Shown here piece after piece: positions 36,007-48,500 of a stretch of 64,000 bases of DNA. Made by a program: the position numbers and the translations under genes. The DNA lies in the NCBI GenBank assembly GCA_964017155.1, contig OZ024861.1:50629649-50693648 (forward strand), given 5' to 3'. How positions within the stretch are numbered: position 1 is the stretch's first letter; each line of letters opens with the position of its first letter. A model generated the notes under the pieces. The model was not told where the DNA came from. It made no database searches and saw only the letters and a program-made list of their open reading frames with translations. The DNA comes from Oasisia sp. SBJ-2009 (Eukaryota; Annelida; Polychaeta; Sabellida; Siboglinidae).

Positions 36007-38815
36007 ATAATAATAATAATAATAATAAGGTTTATTTCAGACAAGACGTCCATATATGTATACATAAAATACAATTAAAAAAAAAAAAAAGTACAATACA
36101 TATAATACAATCAAAGCAATGAGATCAACGTAAAAATATAAGTGTAAAATTTAAAAAGTTATGTCTAAATATATGAGGAAATGAATTAAATAAGTTGTAA
36201 AAATAAATATAAAATAAAATAAAAAATGATTAAAAAATAAATACAATACTAATGACATGTGTACAATAAAGACCTCCAGTATGAGTACAAATGGCTCTTA
36301 AAATGAATGTCGGTATGAAGGTAATTAATAAAAAGGATATTATCTGACTGATGAAGACGACATAAAAGACTGAATATTGATAAACGAATGCGTTCATTGA
36401 AGGATTTAATATAGTTGGTGGCAAACATAAAACTTGCACTACATCTTGGGGGTAAGTTTAGTAAAATTCTGAGGCTATTATTGTATGCGACAGTAATGCT
36501 TTTGAGGCTATATTTTTTGAATGTGCACCAAAGACTAGAAGTATACATAGGAGCACAGTATGCTTGAAATAAAATAATTTTGGTAGAAATATTACAAAGA
36601 CAAAATTTTCGAGCTAATACATTGGCTTGGGCATAAAGGCATCTTTTTTGTCTGGCAATGTCGTCATCATCAGTCAGGTTATTGTTGATTATATGACCAA
36701 GATATTTACATTTTGTAGTATAAGGTAATGGATGGTTATCGAGATGGATACAATGAAAATGTTTCCTGTCCTGGGATTGGTTGTCAATAACCATACAAAA
36801 GGACTTCTTGGCATTATAAGTAATATTGAACAATTCGCCATACTTGGCACAACAATCAGTAAGTTTTCTCAAACCAGCAACACTGGGAGAAAAAATACAG
36901 AGGTCATCAGCATACATCAAGTGGTTGATTAAGGTGCCAGCATAAAGACAACCAATATATAATTTGTTTAGATTAACGCTTAAGTCGTCCATGTACACAT
37001 TGAAAAGATGGGGGGAAAGGATTCCACCCTGTTTAACACCATTGGAAACAGTAAAAAAGCTAGAAAATCCCTGACACCATCTGATGGTAAATTGTTGGGT
37101 ACCGTACCAGTGGTATAGAATGCGTACAATAAAAGCTGGACAGCCACGATCAATTAATTTACCAAATAGCTTGCTGTGGTTAACTTTGTCGAAGGCTTTG
37201 GAGGCATCCAACATAGTAACATACATAGAAGACCCATTAGCAATATAGTTTCGAAAAAGTTCTTTTAACAGAAATATGAGCATCTCAGTAGAGTGATGCT
37301 TTTTAAATCCAAATTGATTGTCACATGTAATGAGAAATGGGATAGCCCTGGATAATATTAATGATTCAAATAGTTTGCTAGCTACTGTGGCAAGGGCAAT
37401 GGGTCTATAGTTATTATTGTCTGACAAATCACCAGATTTATTTTTAATGATAGGAGCTATGATTGTTGTCATCATAGTATCAGGTAAAAAACCATGTATT
37501 AACAGACTGCTATACAACAAAGACATAAGAATATGTAGTTTTTCGTTAGCATACTTAAAATGTTCATTACTGATATGGTCATAGCCACAGGCTTTACCAA
37601 CAGGCATAGCAATTATTAATTCTTGTAGTTCTTTAACTTTAACAACCATATTGTCGCTAAGTTGAATATTGCTACAATACATGTCAATCTTATGAATGTG
37701 AACAGTAGACTCGGGTACAGAGTTAAGCAGTGATTGGTAATGTTGAAGCCACATATTTCTGACGTTTTCAGCACCACAGGCACCTCCAACATTACTGGGG
37801 TTAGGTAACCTGGCATTGTTTGCTTGTTTGATGCCCTTCCAAAAGTTTTTTAAATCATGGCTGCTCAGATTGGAAGCTAGTCGCTCCGCTTTAAGAGATT
37901 CAGCATTTTTTTCGCAATGTCTTTTGTTGCGTTTAAACTGGGCACGTTTAATTTTCATTAAGTCATACAAAGGACCATGTCTCGGACTCCCAGCAGACCG
38001 CCAGATGAGAAAAGTTTCTCTGGCAGCTTGATGAGAGTCCCTGACTAGGTCGTTCCAACCAGGAACATTGAATTTTCGGGATGTGTTATACGTTTTAGTA
38101 GGAATGACATCGGAAGCATCCGTAAGAGAATGTATGATATCATTATAAAATTTGCACAAGAGCAGCTGATGGGCTACATCATGGCAGTTAGGATTGGTAC
38201 AACTTAGAGCAGCATGTGGTACGTCAATGCCGGATAAAAGAGAACCAGAATTGTTGTAATAGTTGAGAAGGTCATGGGAGGAAGCACAATCCCACATGGG
38301 ACTGGGCTTACAAGTTTGTTGCGTAGTGGATGATTCAGAAGTGGGTAGTAATTTGATAGAAATGGTAAACGATAGAGGAAAATGATCCGAAGAGACACAG
38401 TCATAATTAATTACCATATCAGAGACAGATGAGTGACTGGAGTGGGTGCAAAGCACATGATCCAGCCAGCTCCTAGAGCCATGGGCGTCACTAACATATG
38501 TAAACGAATCGGGGGGAAGATACTTAATGTCACTTGGGATAAAGTGGCATTCACTAATAAAAGAATTTAGAAATGGTGAAAATAAGCTAGTCTTGATTAA
38601 ATCAGCATTAAAGTCTCCAACAATAAAAATATTACTTGAATCAAATGAGTCAGTTATGGCTTGGATCTTGCCTAAAATAGCTTGATATTCATCAACATTA
38701 TCGTCGCTCTGATATGGTAGATATACATTAAGAACAAGAATTGTGGCATTAAAAGTAGTGATTTTTAGACCAAGAAGTCTTTTCTCCCATATACAAACCC
38801 AAAACATTAACATAG
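36007..38815 (-). mobile_element. 5'-truncated non-LTR retrotransposon (LINE) with intact 854-residue ORF
   Basis: The minus-strand ORF 36249-38813 has the C-terminal part of an APE-type endonuclease (FIVGDFNADL, SWLDHVL, SSDHFPL). A complete reverse transcriptase follows: VTMLDASKAFDKVNH, NGVKQGGILSPHLFN, then YADDLCIF. The C-terminal Cys/His-rich region ends before a 3' UTR and a (TTA)n tail (plus strand TAATAATAAT at 36007-36030). The endonuclease N-terminus (first catalytic residues) is missing, consistent with 5' truncation on insertion. The RT/C-terminal frame has no stop or frameshift, so the copy is young. It belongs to the Jockey/CR1 superfamily; clade unassigned. Confidence 0.9.
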
Positions 38816-39090
38816 ACTTATACCTTCAGGTAGCAATTTAGAAATGCATTAACATTAAGACTGACTAATTAATTAAGCCTAACTATAGCTCTAAGACTCT
38901 TGATCACTTATATAGACTTAATTAATTAAAGTTTGCATTATTTTGTGAATTAACCCCAAGCATCAGTCAGTACAACAATTCAGTTAATGACCCCTAACAC
39001 AAGAACAGTTAAATCAGCTTACCTGTACTGCAGGTTTTGCTAGATTGTCTGGTTGTAATTTTGTAGTTTGCTGATTGATGTACATAACAA

Positions 39091-39345
39091 TTCGACTGTC
39101 CGTTCACTTTATATTGCTCCTGTTCACTCAGCTGTATGAATGAGTACATGGCTATAGACAGTGGTGGATATTTGTCTATGAGTAGTCTGCATGCATTAAT
39201 TGTAGTGGGACTAGCTGATGCTTACCAGAGAAGTTTAGATGGTGTTTGATTGAACAGGTCTGCTGGGGAGATAAGTGTAAAGTGCTTTGAGTAAATCTGA
39301 GGATTGGATACTGCCCTGTATCAGAAATTACCTTTATTTTGTTTA
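39091..39345 (+). mobile_element. SINE body/tail, head missing
   Basis: TTCACTCAGCTGTATGAATG, GGCTATAGACAGTGGTGG and AAAGTGCTTTGAGTAAATC match the family body. It ends in TTACCTTTATTTTG. It is adjacent to a second, fuller copy at 39391. Confidence 0.8.
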
Positions 39346-39390
39346 CCTTGACTGACATCAAGGTGCCTTACTTGTAGACAAATTTAAGTA

Positions 39391-39730
39391 GAGCGCAATG
39401 GCTCAGGGGTAGAGCTTCGGAGTCTCGACTACAAGAACCCGGGTTCAAAACCTGTGCTGCGGTGTTAAAACCTTGGGCATGCTTTTTCACTCTGTTGCTC
39501 CAGTTCACTCAACTGTATGAGTACCTGATCATAGACAGTGGTGGATATGTGTACGAGCAGCCTTCACGTACATTAATTGTGGCATATGGCTGGATGCTTC
39601 CCAGAGAAGCCGAGTTGGTGTCTGAGTGAACAGGTCTGTCAGGGAAGTAAAGTGTAAAGTGCTTAAAATTTGAATGGCCCTGAGAACTGGATACTGCGCT
39701 ATATAAGAACTTGCCTTTACTTTTATTATA
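39391..39730 (+). mobile_element. tRNA-headed SINE, full length
   Basis: The head has box A-like GCGCAATGGCTCAGGGGTAG and box B-like GGGTTCAAAACC, and is followed by the shared body and the tail AAAGTGCTTAAAATTTG...GCGCTATATAAG. It directly precedes the candidate first exon of the ASB gene. Confidence 0.85.
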
Positions 39731-39800
39731 CTCAATATTGGCACCTGCATTAGTAGGTTGATACAAAGTGACTCTTTGCAGGTGAATCCCAGCTGATGAG

Positions 39801-40290
39801 ATGGAACCTTCAGCAGTTGGGGGGAGAAGGGAGTCGGAAGAGGATGGGGAAAGATTTCGGTTGGCTCCCACACCCCCACCCCCACCCTCCCCACTGATGA
39901 CCCCAGTAGAAGGTACTTTTATAATCAACATACAAATGCTCAAAACATTTTGGATAACCATCTTGTATTGTTTAATGCTGTAATATGAATGTAACGCCGG
40001 TTGATATTTTGTATTTATTTATTTTAACACGAGGGAAACATTTCTTATCCAGACTTTTTACTATAGATTTTGGTATAAAACTGATTATTTATGCAGATTT
40101 AACAAGACTAGTTTGTTTGATCACCGGGGCTTTGTAATGGTGTGTAGTTACTGTGCATTTTGTGTAGCCTGCCATTCCATTTGCAAATGCAACACACCTT
40201 AGACGAATTGGCAGATGAACTGAAACAATTAGATCAATGGAATGTTGGTTATGATACAGAAGAACACAATTTTGAAATGATATATATACA

Positions 40291-40328
<38 letters not shown>

Positions 40329-41532
40329 GTATTTTGCTGAGCACATCAGAGAACAACAAAAACTTTGTTATTAAAAACATTTATTTTCAGCCTTCTGCAC
40401 GACACCGCGAGACACCTTTGCACCGGTGCGTCTACACTTTGCCATCAACAACGACAACCGGTCGGAACTGGTCAAACTGATCGACAGCGGAATTGAACTG
40501 AACTACGTCATCCATGGCAACTCCCCCCTCATCCTGACCATCTTACGTGAGCAACTGACCAACGCCCACTCACTGATACAGGCTGGTGCGGACACAAACT
40601 TGCCGGAGAAGACGAAGTGGCAGAGACTGCCCATCCACCTGGCGGCAAGACTGGGAAACATTGACCTCTTGGACGCTCTCATTAAACATGGCGCTTGCAT
40701 CCATTCGACTGACAACACGTTGTTGACTGCCCTCCACTGGGCCTCTATATACGGGCATCTCGCAGCCGTTGTGTATCTAGTCAACAACGGTAGTCACATG
40801 AACGTACGCGATGACACCGGTCGAACGCCACTCTTCAGGGCTGCTGAGGCCAACCGGCCCGAGATTGTTCGCTTTCTGTTCGAGTCCGGGGCATCCGTCA
40901 ACATTGTGGACAACTTCGGTTGGACGGCTCTGTTTCAGAGCGTGATATGCGGGCAGATGGAGATGGTTAGAGAGATTCTCTCGTACGACCCCAATGTGTG
41001 TATCCGTGACAACCGTGGTCAGACGCTGCTGCATGTTTCGGTGGGAAGACTTGACACGGAAAATCTGAAGATTCTGTGTAGGTCGGACATCAACATCTAC
41101 ACACGCCACCTGAAACTGGCCACAGACTCAGTGTTCCGGGCACTTCAGGCCGAGCGCACGGACTATGAAATTGCGGTACTTTTGCTTGATTTTGGAATAG
41201 ACATCAATGCATTAGACGCCAGTGGTAAGTCGGCTCTCTACGTGGCAGCAGAGGATGGGAACTTCCTGCTCATGCAGCTCCTGGCATCAGCCGGGGCAGA
41301 CATTTCCCGGGAATTGTGGGTAACGGACAGGAAGTGGCCAGAAGCCATCATGCATGACACTGACATCTGTGATTGGCTGATTTCGAAGGCAGAACTCAGA
41401 GTGAGGCTGCTGTCTGAGCTGTGCAAGTTTGTGATTCACAAGTGCATGCAGCCACGGCTCAGTGAGAAGCTGGGTGACCTGCCACTGCCAACAAAACTCA
41501 AGGACTTCCTTCAACTTGAACTCACATTGTGA
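39801..41532 (+). CDS. Ankyrin-repeat and SOCS-box (ASB-type) protein, about 417 aa
   Basis: Two exons: 39801-39912 (MEPSAVGGRRESEEDGERF, then proline-rich, donor GAAG|GTACTT) and 40391-41532 (acceptor TTATTTTCAG). They join with one carried base. Residues about 51-345 are ankyrin repeats (LPIHLAARLGNIDLLDALI, TALHWASIYGHLAAVVYLV, TPLFRAAEANRPEIVRFLF, SALYVAAEDGNFLLMQLL). The C-terminus is a SOCS box: LSELCKFVIHKCMQPRL, then LPLPTKLKDFL. ASB proteins bring substrates to Cullin5-Elongin B/C ubiquitin ligases. The first exon is tentative. An alternative start at 40187 (MQHTLDELADELKQLD, donor near 40247) also joins in phase. AATAAA lies at 41904-41909. Confidence 0.85.
40288..40327. repeat. (TA)n microsatellite
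   Basis: TA dinucleotides in the ASB intron, 60 bases before the acceptor at 40390. Confidence 0.95.
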
Positions 41533-41903
41533 AACCTTGAGCGCCTAAGCTTTGTTTCAGTCAGCGTGTGTTTACCATGAATACAACTGCATGAACTGAA
41601 AAGTTCAGAAGCAGCACAACTTAACCACTTGTAATTATTCAACTGGGTCACACAGGGGTCACAAGGTCGTATATAATGAATTATGCTAAACACAAATCCA
41701 CTGGATCACAGTATTACTATTTTTTACTACTTAAAGGACACTTTTCTGCAATTTAATGCAAAAATATGTTATATTTATACAACATGCAGTACAGTGTATA
41801 TCTATTTTAATATATTGTGTTATAAAGAAAATCTGTACATGTAGAAAAACATTTGCTTCACCACATTATTTTTAAATCAATTTCAATTCCTCTGCTTAAT
41901 ACC

Positions 41904-41909
41904 AATAAA
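41904..41909 (+). promoter_or_regulatory. Candidate poly(A) signal of ASB gene
   Basis: AATAAA about 370 bases after the ASB stop. Another AATAAA lies at about 42173. Both are reasonable; neither is proven. Confidence 0.4.
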
Positions 41910-42149
41910 ACCATGTAAGAAACCAAAGAAGTGCAGTTGCCAAATAAATAAGCTAATTGTATTATTGTCTGGTTGCTGTGACATGTAGAGTTAGTTTGGA
42001 TTGTTGAGTGCAATTTCATTGAAGTTAGCTAATACATGTGCCCTGAGTGATGGTTATAGTTTTTTTGCAAACTTTATATGTGCCAAGTTATTTTTAGCAT
42101 ATCTCTGCCTGCACAGTGTGATTTGTGGATACCTTGTATGATATTGTGT

Positions 42150-43120
42150 GTGTGTGTGTGTGTTTATAGGCAATAAATATGTGCAAAACTATTGTTTTGA
42201 AAAATGCATGGATAGAGAATGAAACTATAGTTCCTTCAAATTTAACACTGGCAGAACTTAGATATTTCCACAGAGTTGGTGTGACAACAGAGAAAGCTTG
42301 GGTTCCAACTTTTGTTTTCACCCGAGGAGTGTAAAGAAGGTTACTACTGATAATCATAGCTGTCTGGAATGTCTTGCTGGAGCAAGCATCAAATTCAGAT
42401 ATGCTGGTTGTGTTGATGAGAGGGCTTCATAGGCCTTCGTACAAATCTTGAAAATAATGGCGATAGTGCACAGGGAGCCAATGCAATGATTTCAGAAGTG
42501 GCACAGAGCAAAAAAAAAAATGAGGAAAACGTGTGACTACCCTTGCCAAACAATTTTGGACGTGTTGGAGTTTTGCTATGTCATTGTTTGCAGTATTGCA
42601 AAGGAAGGAATTGCAGTGGTCAAGTCTGCTACTTACTAGAGCTGTTGCAATTGTGTTGGCAATGGAAAGCGAGATATACCAGCGAGTATGGCGAGATCAT
42701 GGATATGGTAAAAACAGCAGCAACATATGTTTTTTATGTTATTTGAATTTTTCATATGTTACTCCGAAATTTAACACTAAGGCAGCTGGTGTGATACTTA
42801 CTCAAAATATGTGTCTGAAAACAAGCCAAAAAGATACGCTGCATTGGGGTACCAGTGATGAGAAATTCGGACTTACATGTATCTGCATTAAGGTTTTACT
42901 GTTTTTCATCCAAAGGGAGACAATCCCTGAGCTGATTTAGGGAGCGACAAGTATCTGGTATGGCCAAATAAATGTAGATATGTGTCATCTGCTATGATGA
43001 TACAAGTTGTGACTTTTGATAACAGCGCTTAATGACCTTATATAGAGTGAAAAGAAATGGCCCCAAAAACAGCAATACACCACATGAGGTGGGCAGCATG
43101 TCCGAGAAGCAGTTTCTTAT
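42150..43120 (-). mobile_element. Degenerate CR1/L2-like LINE fragment
   Basis: On the minus strand a broken RT reads FFSLYIRSLSAVIKSHNLYH followed by a damaged YADDT-type region (about 42970-43080). Further on, LLYTPRVKTKVGTQAFSV and TPTLWKYLS (about 42210-42340) form the typical C-terminal end of CR1/L2 LINEs. Stops and frame changes mark it as dead. Ends are approximate. Confidence 0.7.
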
Positions 43121-43384
43121 AAATTATTAGCATTCTTATTAGATCATTAGCCAGATTGTTCTTTAACATTATTTTGATGATTTCGTGTACTGAAAATCTG
43201 GAAACTTGTATTTAAAATAGCACATCAAAATTTAAAATAGATTCTGTATAATAAAATCTGGATTTTCCTTAATAGTTATCTTATGTGATGGTCCTCCCTG
43301 TGAATTAGGCAACTAGGTAATATTTCAATCATTACACTGTTTACTTGTGTCAAGAAACACAATAACAAGACATCACATCCTGTA

Positions 43385-45250
<1,866 letters not shown>

Positions 45251-45511
45251 TCACTTGTCTTTGTCCGAGTCGTCACCCTCCCCGTCCATCATGTTGTTCA
45301 TGTTCTGTACAGAGGTGGGTTGGGGCACCCAGGTCACGCTGTAGGTCACCTTGTCGGCGGCTGGCACGCCAATCCCATCAAGTTTGTCCGACTGCATCTC
45401 CGCCCGTGCCTGAGCCAGCGCCTGCTGCACCGCGATGTCCTTCTGGGCACGCTCCTCAATGACAGCCCGGGACAGGTTCATCTGGGCCTCTATACGCACC
45501 GCGTTGATCGC
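45251..45511 (-). CDS. DEAF1: DEAF1 last exon, replaces the MYND region
   Basis: Acceptor CTGTTGTTGCAG is followed by 86 codons: coiled-coil-like residues to about [10 protein letters not shown], then [16 protein letters not shown] and the acidic end [10 protein letters not shown] before TGA. There is no C-x2-C pattern. The acceptor is also the edge of the 66-bp minisatellite. Confidence 0.9.
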   Translation of the reverse strand, partial: AINAVRIEAQMNLSRAVIEERAQKDIAVQQALAQARAEMQSDKLDGIGVPAADKVTYSVTWVPQPTSVQNMNNMMDGEGDDSDKDK

Positions 45512-48500
45512 CTGCAACAACAGACACAGGATACAGAGCCCTGACAGCTAGCCTCGGTCACTGAGACTCTGTGAGGTTGCAGACAACAGACACAGGATAC
45601 AGAGCCCTGACAGCTAGCCTCGGTCACTGAGACTCCGTGAGGTTGCAGACAACAGACACAGGATACAGAGCCCTGACAGCTAGCCTCGGTCACTGAGACT
45701 CCGTGAGGTTGCAGACAACAGACACAGGATACAGAGCCCTAACAGCTAGCCTCGGTCACTGAGACTCCGTGAGGTTGCAGACAACACACACAGGATACAG
45801 AGCCCTAACAGCTAGCCTCGGTCACTGAGACTCCGTGAGGTTGCAGACAACACACACAGGATACAGAGCCCTAACAGCTAGCCTCGGTCACTGAGACTCC
45901 GTGAGGTTGCAGACAACACACACAGGATACAGAGCCCTAACAGCTAGCCTCGGTCACTGAGACTCCGTGAGGTTGCAGACAACACACACAGGATACAGAG
46001 CCCTAACAGCTAGCCTCGGTCACTGAGACTCCGTGAGGTTGCAGACAACACACACAGGATACAGAGCCCTAACAGCTAGCCTCGGTCACTGAGACTCCGT
46101 GAGGTTGCAGACAACACACACAGGATACAGAGCCCTAACAGCTAGCCTCGGTCACTGAGACTCCGTGAGGTTGCAGACAACACACACAGGATACAGAGCC
46201 CTAACAGCTAGCCTCGGTCACTGAGACTCCGTGAGGTTGCAGACAACAGACACAGGATACAGAGCCCTAACAGCTAGCCTCGGTCACTGAGACTCCGTGA
46301 GGTTGCAGACAACAGACACAGGATACAGAGCCCTAACAGCTAGCCTCGGTCACTGAGACTCCGTGAGGTTGCAGACAACAGACACAGGATACAGAGCCCT
46401 AACAGCTAGCCTCGGTCACTGAGACTCCGTGAGGTTGCAGCACTTTTCAGCCCCTCATGAAAATTATGAAGTAATACACTGATAAATAATAAACATGAAC
46501 AGTTTTAAAATGCAAACTCAAAAGCTGTAACAGTAAACCATTGCGTTGTTTACCAGTTATAATGTCAAACCGAATTCATATTTATATATGCCTTGTTTCG
46601 AGAATGAACCAACAAGGTAATTTTAGAACACAACTCAAAGTTATGTCACAAACAACCAGGAATTGTCAATTACCAGAATCAAACAAGAGTTGCTTTCAAA
46701 CTTAAATTTAATTTGGTAGTTTCTAGAAGAATCGGAATTCCAAATCCATGTTACCAGTGACGACCCACGTGTTCACTGGGATAAATTCCATTCTAAATAC
46801 GAAACTGATTTTCTAAAATTATTTGAAATTGGAACTTAGATGATATTTGTGGAATAATGTTTGTTGCAGCATTAAACACCAGCTAATGCCTTATTGGCTT
46901 ATTCAAGCAATGCTGAATGAACGTTAGTGAACAGTTACTTTTTAGATTGTGTTCCATCGGTTTAGTAAAGTACGAATTGGAAACGATAATTCAAAAATAT
47001 TTTGTTTAAATGGGTCTTCCCAATGTTTGCTGGGAAGCACTGCACTTGACAGGTTTATCTGTTGACCCGTCCACCTGTCACACAGACAGGTACAATTTTG
47101 ACAGATAAAACTTGTACAAGCAAAAAAGCTTATTTTTATGTATATGTTGTCAATACTTCTTTGAAAATGGGTATCATACATTTGTAGGAAATAACTAGGC
47201 ATGGATTACTGTGTATCACTATACACACATGTATCTGGACTGGCATTATGTGTGCACATTCACACTGGTGTTTACCAGGACATTTTTGTTGAGATAAAGT
47301 TGACTGTGCGTCAAGTGTTCACTCAAGTGTCAACTCAAATGTCCATTCAAGTGTCCACTCTAGTGTCCACTCTAGTGTCCACTCACGTCGTTCTTCTCCT
47401 TCTCCAGCTGTTGTCTCAGCTGCATCATCGCGTGCTCCTTCGTCGCGATGCACTGCTGCTTCGTCTGCTCCAGCAGCGCCTTCAGCTGCTGCGCCTGCTG
47501 CAGCAGGTTGTTACTCATCTACAAGTGTAACAGCAGCTCCATTGTTACACAGCAGCTTTGTTGTTACACAACAGCTGGATTGTTACACAACAGCTGCATT
47601 GTTACACAACAGCTGCATTGTTACACAGCACCTGCATTGTTACACAACAGCTGCAATGTTACACAACAGCTGCATTGTTACACAACAGCTGCATTGTTAC
47701 ACAGCACCTGCTTTGTTACACAACAGCTGCAATGTTACACAACAGCTGCATTGTTACACAGCACCTGCTTTGTTACACAACAGCTGCAATGTTACACAAC
47801 AGCTCCATTGTTACACAGCAGCTCCATTGTTACACAACAGCTCCATTGTTAGTTACACAACAGCACCGTTATTACACAACAGCTCCATTGTTACACAACA
47901 GCTCCATTGTTACACAACAGCTGCATTGTTACACAACAGCTCCATTGTTACACAACAGCTCCATTGTTACACAACAGCACCGTTATTACACAACAGCTCC
48001 ATTGTTACACAACAGCTCCATTGTTACACAACAGCACCATTGTTACACAACAGCTCCATTGTTACACAACAGCTCCATTGTTACACAACAGCTCTATTGT
48101 TACACAAAGAATATAAAGAAGCTGTCATTTTCAAGATGGACTGTGAAGGAATGGCACAGATCATCTGCAGATTGTGTGGGTGTTGATAGCATGTGTTTAA
48201 AAATAGAATTGCCATGCATGTCAAAAGGGTGGTATACATGTAAATATAATTGTTTGGATTCTAAATAAGTGACAATGCATCCTTGTCCACCTCCACCTAG
48301 AGTAACTTCTCTAGGTGGCAATCATTTAAAATGTTGTCAAATTTTATTAAAATAATTTATAATCCTTGGTTGAACTGAACTGGTTTGTTCATTTGTTGAT
48401 CTAAATAATGCTGCTAGTATATTTTACAGTAAATAATGTCATTCATTTGCTACATTAAATAATGTTTTTAATTTGCTACAATTAGTAATGTTGTTCATTT

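Noticed and set aside
42533..42940. Plus-strand 135-residue ORF
   Set aside because: Shadow of a minus-strand degenerate LINE; no independent similarity.
47448..48268. ORFs of up to 236 residues encoding [18 protein letters not shown] repeats
   Set aside because: Readings of the 19-bp DEAF1 intron minisatellite; no start context or family.
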